A DNA stretch of 64,000 nt from Massospora cicadina (Eukaryota; Entomophthoromycota; Entomophthoromycetes; Entomophthorales; Entomophthoraceae). Below are positions 33,470 to 43,789 of this stretch, piece by piece. The stretch lies in the NCBI GenBank assembly GCA_022478985.1, contig JAKSZP010002654.1:1-64000 (forward strand). The letters run 5' to 3'. Position 1 is the first letter of the stretch; every line of letters starts with the position of its first letter. The notes beneath the pieces are model-generated. The model did no database searches. It saw only the letters and a program-made list of their open reading frames with translations, and was not told where the DNA came from. The position numbers and the translations under genes are program-made.

Positions 33470-35448
33470 TGTAAGTCCCAGGGAATGTCCCCTGTGCGTT
33501 GATTGGACTCTTTTTATAATCCTGAGTAAGAAGATATTGAAGAGGGTGGCTGTACCCCTGGTTACCCAGGGCGACCTCACCCACATGGTATATGAGCGAT
33601 GGGTAACAGCCCTCCCACTTCAGATCCCTCCCCCGGTGCCCACACTCATCTTGGCAGAACTAGTACATCTAATAAGGGAAATCTGTGCCAAGATCGCCAA
33701 AATTAAATCGATCAGTCCAAAATCAAGTGGGAATAAGCCCAATGATCAGATCCCATATAGTCAAAAAGGGATAAAGACTGATTCATTGTCTGTAATCGCT
33801 GACAATTTTGATTCAGCCAACACCATGATTGTTAAAATTAACCCCCCCAAAATTGTTTGGGATGATCCCTGATGTGCAGGTAGTAGCATTGGACACCAGC
33901 GATGAGGGTTCAAAGCTCCCTTCTGGAAAATCAGGCGTTGCAGCCAATGCAACTTTTTTGACCAAATGAATAACCCAGCGACCAGGCATGAACAGTTTAA
34001 GCATCCCAAACCCATTCACAACAAATTATGACCGCCCCTATGTGGGGTGGCCTTGGGGGATTTCCATTGCTTGTTGGGCCAGACACCATCATGCCAACTG
34101 CTGAAAATGCAGTTGAGCCTCAGTTCAGGCGTTTAAGGTCAAACTGACAGTGACTCAGCATGCCACCAAAACCTTCAATGTCAGTTCCCAGTGAGCTTAT
34201 CTGTCCCCATTCCCAAATGATTCGCTGGTTAGGTCAAACTTGAGGGACCTGATCTCAGCTTGTTTTGTCATCAATCAACCACTATTTAATCAGTTCCATC
34301 GCACTGAGAAAATTGTTGGTCAATTCTTCTTCCTTATTTTTCCATTAAAAAAACCTCTTATCAAAATTCAGTTTTTTTATGTTGAAAAATAAACCGCCCT
34401 ATCTGCTGACACTCATACACTTCTTGTGGTTAAAGACCTTATGCTGAGGATTTGGGCTTCGCCTGATGGATGGTTTGTTGTTTGGTGGAAACTGCAGCTT
34501 TGAGCATCTATTGTGTGAGGACAATAGACAAGATGGTTCTTTTAAATTTATGATATATTTTTCTGGTATTACTTCATTGTATACCCGGTTGTTTCACTTG
34601 GACAATGGCCGCTGCCCTGATCCTACTGATCCCAAGTGAAAATCGACTTTAATATAAAATAAAGTGATAACGCAAAAAGGGTATAAGATAAATTAGAAAC
34701 TTTATCTGGAAGTTAGAGGATATCTTTATTAGTGTACATGCTAGGGTTATTTATAGGGTTCGATGTTAACCACATCTTACCCATGATGCCTTACTTTCAG
34801 TGACCCTTGGCCACGTAAAAAGTTTGTATTGATGTCTACAAATACTTTGACTCAGAGCATCATGCTCAGCCTCAGAGTCGGAGTAAACACCATCATCATT
34901 CATCCTTGAGATGTCGTTTCATCATACCTTCAAAATAGCTGAACTGATTCACTTTCATGTGCAATTGGCAGCACATACCAAGGCAATTCGTATCATTAAC
35001 TAGTAATTAATTCAATTAAAAACTCAACCAACATTAAAAACTAATTTTGACATAGACCAACAAAGCCCACATGCCCAAGTCATTAAACCAAAACCTAAAT
35101 TTAAGTTCAACCTAACCAACAAAGCCCTCGAGCCCATGTCATCATAGTCAAATATAATTAAGTGAAATTGCTAGGCCACAAATTCAATTTCAGATATACT
35201 TAGGATCTCTTTGGTTTATAATAAGCGATGATTTAGATCCAGTTAACCATTCAACACCATATTTGTCTGGTATTTTATTATGTGCCTGTATGAGATTTTG
35301 GCTCACCGGCAGATACTGGTGAAACTCCTTTCCAGTTTCATATCCATTGTACTAGCAGCAGTGCCCCTGGCATTCTGTTTTACCATTCAGGTGTTCCAGC
35401 ACTTAGGCTGGCAAGCTGGTCAAATTCTATCTTGCCTTTTGACTGACA
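33470..35448 (+). repeat. 5' LTR of B2 (1979 bp with an extra 820 bp)
   Basis: It aligns with the 3' LTR (39209-40369) except for bases 34439-35258, which that copy lacks. The predicted transcript start GTTGGTCAATT is at 34315-34325, preceded by a TATA-like CTATTTAAT about 32 bases upstream. U3 is open from 33450 to 33872 (motif DLTHMVYERWVTA from 33573). The last 170 bases (from 35280) are the beginning of the gag frame. Confidence 0.85.
34439..35258. other. 820-bp segment present only in the 5' LTR of B2
   Basis: It is missing from the 3' LTR between GGTTAAAGGCC and ATATTTGTCTGG. It contains the inverted pair TTTCACTTGG (34592-34601) and CCAAGTGAAA (34632-34641) and is otherwise AT-rich. 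Edges read AGACC and ACACC, a weak duplication at best. It may be an insertion after the element landed or a deletion in the 3' copy. Confidence 0.6.
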
Positions 35449-36023
35449 TAATTGACCAACCATTATTCCTAACCATTTCCACCTTTCTCATAGATATTGG
35501 CGTAGCGATGGCCCCTTCTTTTCAGCTGAACCAGGTTTTGAAGAAGATTTTCTCTGTTCATAATAGCCCAATTCCACTCAAAACTTCAAATCCACGCCCC
35601 ATAGTTGCCGCGGCTATCTTGCCCATGTCAGTAGGATCTGAAATTCTGGCTTGCAACGAGTTTACCCCCAACTATGAACCTAGCGGTTTCCCTGACCCCA
35701 CTACCATATCTTTGGTATCACTGGATTCATCCACAACTATATTTAAAGAGAACTTTGCTTACTTCTTATTACCCATGAAGATTAGTGTTGGGTCCCATCA
35801 CGTCTCCTATAAGGCCCTGGTGGATACCAGAGCTGCGGGCAATTTTATTAGTGTTGAACTAGCCCAACAATTGGAACTTGACCTGGATGCAGGTCCTTCA
35901 GTGATGGTTGCGTCGTCAGCCTCCCAAACCTCATACCTGGTTTGCGACCAGTCACATTTTAAATACACCAGTACAGCTTCTGTGATTGATTTTCTGCTAT
36001 TCCAAACTTGGAGTTTCTGGTGA
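35280..36023 (+). pseudogene. B2 Gag-protease frame starting inside the 5' LTR
   Basis: An open frame of 247 codons starts in U5 and crosses the LTR end (35448) and the primer-binding site, which is read as IIDQP. It then runs directly into the protease core ISVELAQQ, with the active site at 35823-35834 as D-T-R-A (Gly codon GGA changed to AGA). The N-terminal part is hydrophobic (SFISIVLAAVPLAFCF). In the 3' LTR the same frame starts with an ATG (MAHQQILAKLLSSF, from about 40212). Most of Gag has been deleted compared with B1, so it could not make a normal particle. Confidence 0.8.
35450..35460 (+). promoter_or_regulatory. Self-priming primer-binding site of B2
   Basis: AATTGACCAAC, one base after the LTR, is the exact reverse complement of GTTGGTCAATT at 34315-34325, the predicted 5' end of the transcript. 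There is no TGG as needed for a tRNA end. The same 11-nt pair occurs in B1. Confidence 0.8.
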
Positions 36024-37640
36024 TCTTAGGAGTGGGATGGTGGCGCCGGCAACATGTCAAGATCCACCTGGAGTATAACATGCTGTCGTTCATTAATGAT
36101 CAATTGGAGAGTGAATTTCCCCTGGTTGATACTCTTAAGAAAACTCAAGGTTGTAGTTCTATCACTTCCCTCATTTCTCCTGCGGGAATACCGTCCAATT
36201 TTCCAGAAATTTTAATACGCTATCAAAGCATTTTTTTCTGAAAAGTCAGATCGTCTGCCTCCTCACACTAGATTTGACTGTGGATTTTATACAATGGTGG
36301 AGTTGGTGAATATCAACTGACCGTTGTATCCCCACACAGCCGAAGAGTAGGTTGCGCTCAACACCTGGTTGGATGATATATTTATAAAAGGGTGGTTGCT
36401 TAAGGATACATCGCCAGTCACATCTCCCATCATCTCCTCTAAAAAAAGCCAATGGTTCCCTCCGTCCCTGTGTGGACTATGGACACTTAAACAAAGTCAC
36501 AGTTTCCAATCCCTACCCCCTGCCTTTAGAGCAGACAATAAGCCAAGCAATCACCAAATCTTGGGTGTTCTCCAAGCTGGATTTCTCCAACGCTTTTAAC
36601 CAGATTTGGGTAATGAAAGGTCAAGAATGGTTAACAGCAATCTGAACAAAGCTAGAATTTTCCAATTCCGCGTAATGCCTTGTGGGCTGAAGAATGCTCC
36701 CGCTACATTTTGGTGTATGATCAACAATGTACTGAGTGACCTCTGGTTTACTTGTGTGGTCATATATATTGATGGCATCTTGGTTCATTCCCTGACTCCC
36801 AAACAACATGCTATTGACTTGAAAGCAGTTGTGGCCGCCTTGCATAAGGCAGGCTTGTTTGTTAAGCCTTCCAAATGTGAGCTCTATAAGGAGGAAGTTA
36901 CCTTTCTTGGGAACCTCATCCTTAAAGATGGCTACGCAATTCCTCCCAATAAGTTGGATGTTATCCGAGAATGGCCAACCCTGACAACCCAGAAACAACT
37001 ACAGAGTTTCTTAGGAAACATAATTGTTTTAAAAAAAATTTCCCTGGAACTTTCCCAGCTTGCTGCCCTGCTCCACCCCCTTACAGGAAAGAACGTACCA
37101 TTTTTCTGGATGCCCAAATGCCAACAGGCATTCAAATCAATCAAAAAAGTGCATTTATCTCCTCCCATTTTGAAACACGCAAATCCTAAAAAGCCATATA
37201 TCATTGCATGCGACGCCTCCTCAGTAGCAGTGGGGGCAGTGTTGCTCCAAGAGCACAATGGCTTGGAACATCAGTCGCCTAATTTTCCCAAAATTTTACC
37301 TCTACAGAGCAATCTTGGGCCATCTATGACAAGGAGTTGGCAGCCGTAGCATGAGCATTAACTCATTGGAGGTACCTGTTACAGGGTGCTCAACATGAGT
37401 TAACAGTCCGCATGGATCACCAGGCTCTCTTGTATTTTTGTAAACCCCAAAAATTGGCACCCTGGCAAGCACAAACCTATCAGGACTTGTGCAGTTTTTA
37501 TATCAAGTATTTTTTGTGTAAAGTGTGCTTAACATACTTCCCAATTTTCTCAGGCGCAACCTTACCCATTTTTCCTCAGACCCAGAGGAAGTGGACCTCG
37601 TTACCATGATTCCTGATGCCCAAATCCTGTTGATTGTCCC
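36024..37640 (+). pseudogene. B2 reverse transcriptase and RNase H
   Basis: A frame of 247 codons (36606-37349) carries RIFQFRVMPCGLKNAPATF, the catalytic box as Y-I-D-G (36765-36776, second Asp lost), the thumb EVTFLGNLILKDGYAIPPNK, and the RNase H start YIIACDASSVAVGAVLLQ (about 37197-37250). Upstream, the first RT blocks are in other frames (KDTSPVTSPIISSKK; about 36410-36450). Downstream, DHQALLYFCKPQKLAPWQAQ (37415 on) is the end of RNase H. Compared with B1, at least three frameshifts and a TGA at 37351-37353. Confidence 0.88.
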
Positions 37641-37839
37641 CCCTGTCATCTCTTCTGTCACTCTGGCTCCTGACGCCCCGCTAGTTGCTCAGGTCTTGGC
37701 TGGTCAAATGGTCTGCCCTGAGGGGGTGGAGTTGTTTGAGCAGTTGTCCCACCAAAACCATAAACGCTCTCTATACTCCTTGGAGAAGGGTCTCATTTAT
37801 TTTAGGTCATGAATTTGGGTTCCTCCTCCCTTAATAACC

Positions 37840-38655
37840 GAGGTGACTTGTGCACATCACGATCCCCCATGGTCAGTCATCCCGTAAAAATAAGAAATGC
37901 ATTGATTTGATTAAGCGGACCTACAATTGGTTAGGTTTAACCAAAGAGGTTCTGGCCTGAATCGCCAATTGCGTTACTTGTGCTCAGGCTAAGTCAGATC
38001 GCTCCAGTAGAAATGGACTTCTAAACCCCTTACAGCAGGTGGAGCTCCATGGACATCAGTGTCTGTGGAGTTTATTGTTGAACTCCCCTGCTCCAACGGG
38101 TTTAAAGCAATGATGGTGGTGGTGGACTGTTTCACAAAATTTTCCCTTTTTATTCCTTGTACTTTCCCAATTACATCAGAGGAAACCGCTTGCCTCTTTG
38201 TGCGCCATGTGTTCTCAATGTTTGGTCTCCCATAGGAGATCATCAGTGACTGGGGCTTAAAGTTCACGGCATGGTTCTGGAGTGAACTCTTATCTATTCT
38301 AAAAATCTCCCCCTGTCACTCCATGGCATATCATCCCCAGTCTGACGGACAGACCAGGCAAGTTAACCAAGTCCTTGAACAGTACCTGCGTTGCTATGCT
38401 GCAGCTGCACAGGACACCTGGGCTAATGACCTTCCCCTTTCTCAATTCACTTATAACAATGGGACTCACGCTTCCACAGGATTTTCTCCCTACAAAGTGA
38501 TGTTGGGTTATAATCCTTTCTTTTTAGGAAGACCCTACATGTGGCCCGAGGTCCAAGCTGCCGCGGATCATGCTGAACATATTAGGTCAACTCAATCCTT
38601 AGTTTTGGAACACCTCACCAAGGCTATTGATGACTACAAACAGTTCGCAGATTGA
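37840..38655 (+). pseudogene. B2 integrase
   Basis: Zinc-finger remnant TYNWLGLTKEVLA then IANCVTCAQAKSD (about 37920-37995). The core starts near 38060-38110 in shifted frames. The last part is open from 38323 to 38655: AYHPQSDGQTRQVNQVLEQY, where the expected catalytic Glu reads Arg (compare GHTERVN in A and GQTEWVN in B1), then GFSPYKVMLGYNPFF. Frameshifts lie near 38060 and 38300. It would have catalysed strand transfer; it is dead. Confidence 0.82.
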
Positions 38656-39208
38656 AAGCAACTTCCAGGTCATGACATAACAGTAGGTTACTATGTTATG
38701 TTTGATACACGTCATTTACAATTGCAAGTCGCCTCCCATAAGTTCGCAAGTAAGTGATCTGACCCCATTTGGTAATGGAAGTCTTGGGTAATGGTGCGTT
38801 CTGGTTAAAGCTTCCAGATCACTGGAAACAGCACCCTCATCTTCCATGTCTCCCAGTTGTCACCCTTTAAGGGTACAGTTCCCATGGAACCTGAGCCAAT
38901 CATTATTGAAAATGTGAGGAGGCTGAGGTGGAGAATATCCTGGCAACCTTTAAGTCCCATCAGTCCATTCAATATCTCATGGCTTGGAAAAGGTATCCGG
39001 CTTATGAGAACAGTTGGGTCAAGGCTTATGTTTGTGCCAACTGTATGGAACTGGTTCAAGCATTCCACAAATCCCACCCCAATGCTCCCCGTCCCTCCCA
39101 AAAAGTTGCAGCTGTATTGACGATCAAGTTACCCAAGGCGCACAAGAATGTGGCCCTCATGCAGTTTACCAGTGGTGGTGTCCTTCCTTTGAAAAAAGGA
39201 AAGGGTAA
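38656..39208 (+). pseudogene. B2 pol C-terminal region with chromodomain
   Basis: GPY/F-like and chromodomain remnants: the frame 38928-39338 carries VENILATFKSHQSIQYLMAW (in part), KRYPAYENSWVKAYVCANC and LVQAFHKSHPNAPRP. It then continues through the purine tract (39191-39205) without a stop into the 3' LTR (GKGNVSPRERPLCIDQ). In this copy, therefore, pol and the U3 frame are fused. Confidence 0.85.
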
Positions 39209-40369
39209 TGTAAGTCCCAGGGAACGTCCCCTGTGCATTGATCAGGTACTTTTTTCATTCCCGAGTAAGAAGGTATCAAAGAGGGTGGCTGTACCCCTCA
39301 TTACCCAGGGCGACCTTACCCACGTGGTAGATGAGTGATGGGTAACAGCCCTCCTGCTTTGGATCCCTTCCCCAGTGCCCACACTCACCTTGGCAGAACT
39401 AGTACATCTAATAAGGGAAATCTGCACCAAGATCTCCAAAATGAAATTGATCAGTCCAAAATCAAGTGGGAACAAGCCCAATGATCAGATCCCATATAGT
39501 CAAAAAGGGACAAAGACTGATTCATTGTCTAGAAATCGCTGAAAATTTTAATTCAGCCAAAACCATGATTGTTAAAATTAACCCCCTCTCAAAATTGTTG
39601 GGGATGATCCCAGATGTGCAGGTAGTAGCATTGGACACCAGCAACAAGGGTTCAAAGCTCCCTTCCAGAAAATTTGGTCTTGCAGTCAATGCAACGTTTT
39701 TGACCAAATGAATGGCCCAGCGACCAGGCATGAGCGGGTCAGGCATCCTGAACCCGTTTTCAACCAATTGGGACTACCCCTATGTGGGGTGGCCTTGGGG
39801 AATTTCCATTGCTTGTCAGGCTAGATGCTGTCACACCAACCACCAGAAATGCAGTCGAGCCTCAGTTCAGGCGTTTGAGGTCAAACTTACAGTGACTTGG
39901 CTTGCTGCCAAAACCTTTAATGTTGGTTCCCAGTGAGCTTATCTGTCCCAAACCCAAATAATTCGCCAGTTAGATTAAACTTGAGGGACTCAATCCCAGC
40001 TTGTTCAATCACCAATCAACCACTATTTAATCAGTTGCATCGCACTGAGAAAATTGTTGGTCAATTCTTCTTCCTTAATTTTCCATTAAAAAAACATCAT
40101 ATCAAAATTCAGTTTTTTTATGTTGAAAAATAAACCGCCCTATTTGCTAACACTCACACACCCCTTGGGGTTAAAGGCCATATTTGTCTGGTATTTTATT
40201 ATTTGACTGCATGAGATTATGGCTCACCAGCAGATACTGGCAAAACTCCTTTCCAGTTTCATATCTGTCATACCAGCAGCAGTGCCCCTGGCATTCTGGT
40301 TTACCGCTCAGGTGTTCTGGCACTTAGGCTGGCAGGCCGGTCAACTTCTATCTCGCTGTTTGCCTGACA
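39209..40369 (+). repeat. 3' LTR of B2 (1161 bp)
   Basis: From TGTAAGTCCCAGGG to CCTGACA, followed by GCTGG. U3 carries the open frame up to TGA at 39336-39338; the 5' LTR has CGA (33597-33599) at this codon. Transcript-start motif GTTGGTCAATT at 40056-40066. In U5 an ATG-started frame (MAHQQILAKLLSSF; AVPLAFWFTAQVFWHLGWQA) is open to the end of the LTR. Confidence 0.9.
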
Positions 40370-40374
40370 GCTGG

Positions 40375-41170
40375 CTGCAACACTGAGGAATCTGGTTGCA
40401 GGAAGAACGTCCGCATGGTAACATACCTTAATTATTGATGTTTGCCTGCAATTTAAGTCATCATATGGCAATGGGAAAAATGACGTTTAATTTGCTATAT
40501 GAAAGGAAGGCCACGTTGCTGCCAATTTTATATTCAGTGGTGGAACCAACATCATGGATGAGTGCCAAGAAGTACCTGAACTGATTGACAAATTCTGATT
40601 GAAATGCAATTAAAAGAATTTGATATGACTGCAAAGAAAAGGGTTTGAGTGAAAATGATGGATGATAAAAACTGACAAGCCTTATCAGAATACTAATTAG
40701 GCAAAAGAGTTGCCTATTGCAATATGCAGAGTTTCAGAGAAGAAACAAGATGGATGCATTGTGGTCAGGTCATTTAAGATTATCACCAAGACAGTGAATG
40801 ATGCCTATCCATCAAGAAACTCTTGGATGGAGTGATAGTATATTGGAGTCCATGCTAAGTATTTTAAGCAGTGGTTTGATGAAAAAATAATAATTTAAAA
40901 AGAGTTTCAAAGGGACCACTAAACCATTAAGTTAATTATGTCCTAATGATTTGGTTAATTCTGAAAAAAGGGCCGCTGAACCAAAATAGATGGGTAAATC
41001 CTAAAAAATAAGACCTTCAAACCATAGAAAACTGGCAGGTCTAAGTATACCTAGGAACCAGTTTGGGGGAATAAAATAAAAAGATGGACTGCTGAACTGA
41101 GAAAAGTTCAAGTCCCATAGAAAAAAAAGAAGAAAAAAATAATAGATTGATAAAATATAGTAGATTCAAT
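40375..41170 (+). pseudogene. Element C integrase, continuation after B2, and 3' internal sequence
   Basis: After the GCTGG duplication the integrase helix resumes (AATLRNLVAGRTSAW, about 40377-40422), in line with NGLVEWVNGML before the insertion. From about 40600 on the sequence is AT- and purine-rich without a clear domain. It ends in a TAA-rich tract at about 41171-41186, where the LINE begins. Confidence 0.65.
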
Positions 41171-41186
41171 TATAATAATAATAATA

Positions 41187-41360
41187 ATTTTATTTGAGGT
41201 GGGCCAACCTTGGGACAATTATGCCACACCAAAGAGAGGGGGAGAAAGTGAAATAAAGGGGGCTGCGACCTAAACCCAAGTACCAGGGGAGAACGTCGTG
41301 GCCAGTGTTCCCATGGGACCTGGCAGTGTTGGAGGGGTTTGCTTGAGCTGCTCGGTTAAT
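41187..41360 (-). other. LINE 3' UTR and 3' end shared with the SINEs
   Basis: On the minus strand the end reads GGTGTGGCATAATTGTCCC then AAGGTTGGCCCACCTCAAAT, followed by AAAATTATTATTATT. This terminal 40 nt recurs at the 3' ends of SINEs S1-S5. Such shared ends are the recognition site for RT in stringent LINE-SINE pairs. Confidence 0.85.
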
Positions 41361-42770
41361 TTATGCTGTTGAGGCAGGTTTGCATCTCCAGGTGATGGTT
41401 AGGAAGGGTAGCGGGAGCCAGCTCTGCATCATCCTCTGAAGTTGGCATGGAACCTCTTCACCAAACAACCAAATATTGAAAGCTTTAATTATATTTTTGT
41501 TGAATTGATTGCAAATCTCAATGGGATTTGGGGCCAGACTTTGAATTGCTTTGAGGAAAATCGTGTGAATTATCCATAGAGACAATGCAAAAATAACCAC
41601 TTGGAGCAATTCTGGGATTGGTGATTCAATATTAAGTGCCATAAAATTTGCAATTGGACAGAGTTCAGTGGGTACACGGTTGGGTGCCATCAGTGGCCAC
41701 GCTAATTTCCATACAATCCAGGCTGTTGGGCACTCTTTCATCCTATGCAGCAGGTTGTATTTTTCGTCGCATACTCTGCAGTGCTCCTGGGTTGAATTAG
41801 ACCACTTGGCTGTTCAGTAGGCCCTGTGCAGGCATCGCCAAATGTGCGCCCTGATTTTTGGGTGAAGTAGATTGTGGGTTGCAATTTTCCAAAAGGAATT
41901 TTGAGTTTTTTCATCATATGGCTGATCATTATGATCCAGGAGGTCAATACAAGATAGGGTTTGTGCTCTTGGCAGGGGGCATTCTGCCACTGAGACTTGT
42001 GCACCCCTGCATTCCTGGGTGTAGGCATGGTTTGCAAAACCTCAACTGCGTTGTCCCCTTGTGATACTGATAGGGAACAGCCACATTTCTTGACAGATGA
42101 TCTTCAATACCACATGGGAAAAATTTAAGGACTGGTGTGGGCCATGGGCATTCAGATTGGCCGCCAGGTAAGACAGGAGGGTGTTTTGGGCTGTGGAATT
42201 GGTTAGTCTGAGGTCCCTGGCCAGGTTGATTTGTGCAGCATGTGACCAGTGGTTCAGTTTGGGGGTTGGGCTTGTCACTCTGACTATCCACTTACCAAAA
42301 ATTTTATCAGATTGGGTGACATGGTTGGTGAGGCCTAGGCCGCCTTCTGCTCTTGGTCCGTGAAGCAGGCCAATTTGTATCAGGGATCTTCTGCCTTCCC
42401 ACAACCACAACTGCAGTAAGGCCCTGATGCGGTCATGGAAGTTTGAGGAGAAGGGAACAACTGCGGCTGGGAACCAGAGGATTGGAAGCAGGAGGGAATT
42501 TGCAACCGCAACTCACCCTATGAGTCCTGTTTGCCTCCCTCTGAGGGAGGTGATGTGAGATGCAAGCTTCCAGATGAGCCCATCCTCGATCCCAGGCAGG
42601 TCTGGCCCGTTGGGGTTCAGGGTAATGCCCAGGTGTTTCACTGGGCTGCCTGAAGGCGTCACCCTGAATGGGGCCCAGATTCTGCCCAGTTTTTTTTGTT
42701 TTTTTTTGGATACTAGGAGGTGGCAGGGATGGTCGTTGCATGCTGGCAAATTGTATGCATTTTGCCAAAT
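41361..42770 (-). pseudogene. LINE ORF2: RT thumb and C-terminal CCHC region
   Basis: The thumb begins VKHLGITLNPNGPDLPGIED (about 42610-42670) and continues through WKLASHITSLRGRQTGLIG. It then reads LWLWEGRRSLIQIGLLHGPR (about 42345-42410) and EGGLGL, the usual GGLGL block downstream of LINE RT. The C-terminal metal site reads C-x2-C-x7-H-x4-C (CRVCDEKYNLLHRMKEC, about 41725-41780). The open frame 41361-41741 forms the end of the protein. Frame changes near 42420 and 42040 break it. Confidence 0.8.
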
Positions 42771-42819
42771 AAATTTGATTTTACTTTGATTTATTTTGTT
42801 TTTTTTGCTTCTGTTTGCC

Positions 42820-43560
42820 TCAATTCTTTTTGCTTTTCACCTTAATTTATTTAAATTATGAGTTGAGCAGAAAGTCAATTTGTTGCCAGTTACATCATCC
42901 GTGGCAATGATTTGAGACCAGCAATTAAGGTCTCAACCATCAATTGGCAAAATTAAATTGTTTAAATTGAATTCCAAGACTTCAGAATTATGCATTAAAT
43001 TTCCACAGGTGATTTTGTCAGGGCTGGCACCCAATTTGTCACCAATTACATCATTTTCAGTGAAGTTCTGAGACCTTAAATTAAGATCTCAGTTGTCAAT
43101 ATTGAGGTTTAAATTATCTAAACTATTTTATTTAGTTTCTGAGACATTGATATTGTGCATTAAATTGTCTAAATTAATTGCATCAGGGCGGCTGGCTGAT
43201 CCATCACCAATTATGTCATACTCAGTGGCAATCTGAGACCTTCTATTAAGGTCTCAGTTTTTGATTTGCTGTATTAAATTGTTTAAATTGCTTGACTTAA
43301 TGCATGAAACTTCAGTGTTTCAAATTAAATAATTTGAATTGATTTCATCATTTTGGCCATTTGATTCACTGCTGATTCCATCATTTTCAGGTGAATTCTA
43401 AAACCCGTAATCAATTGTATTGCTTACCTGCTTATCTAAACTGATTTTTGCATTTAAATAAGGGTCAGCTGATGTGACAATGTCATCATTATTGACATCA
43501 AAAGCTGGCTCCTGATTCATTGCATCTAAGACCAATCTAACTTTTGATTTTTCTGTATGC
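42820..43560 (-). repeat. In-frame tandem repeat (about 54 codons per unit, four or more units) inside LINE ORF2
   Basis: Four degenerate units of about 160-170 bp follow each other. At DNA level they show recurring GAGACC/GGTCTC and AATTACATCA blocks. In protein they share DLN-x-x-SQ, then T-x-x-DV-x-G-x-KL, then a NLMHN or LNNL segment. One minus-strand frame runs from about 43793 through all units into the thumb at about 42600, interrupted only by single stop codons (mostly TGA before DLN). Confidence 0.8.
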
Positions 43561-43789
43561 ATTTTTTGGATATTGCAATTTGTTCAGTTTCACTTCTTCT
43601 GACTCACCATGATGTCAATCTTCCTCAGACATCCATGACTCCGGGTATATAAGGCCTGGTTGTCACCCACTCCAGCTACCATTTCCAGCTGAGTGGGGGT
43701 GGCAGGTGGCAAGGTGGCTCTTGCTGGGGCCAGTTGGTAAACCCTGGCTGAGTTTTGCCACCCCAGTTTTTGAATGGGTGATTTTTGTG

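Larger units (their letters stand above)
33470..40369 (+). mobile_element. Element B2: chromodomain Ty3/gypsy retrotransposon inserted in element C
   Basis: 6.9 kb from TGTAAGTCCC to CCTGACA, flanked by GCTGG at 33465-33469 and GCTGG at 40370-40374, a perfect 5-bp duplication. It contains LTRs of 1979 and 1161 bp, a shortened gag-protease frame, RT, RNase H, integrase and chromodomain. It is the same family as B1. The gag part between primer-binding site and protease is about 700 bp shorter than in B1. Confidence 0.92.

Noticed and set aside
42900..43260. GAGACC/GGTCTC inverted pairs as regulatory palindromes or a CRISPR-like array
   Set aside because: They are part of the coding tandem repeat in the LINE. 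Spacing and sequence are not CRISPR-like and the host is eukaryotic.
43165..43530. Additional minus-strand gene independent of the LINE in the repeat region
   Set aside because: The frame is continuous with the LINE thumb downstream and follows the palm upstream, so it is an insert within ORF2 rather than a separate gene.
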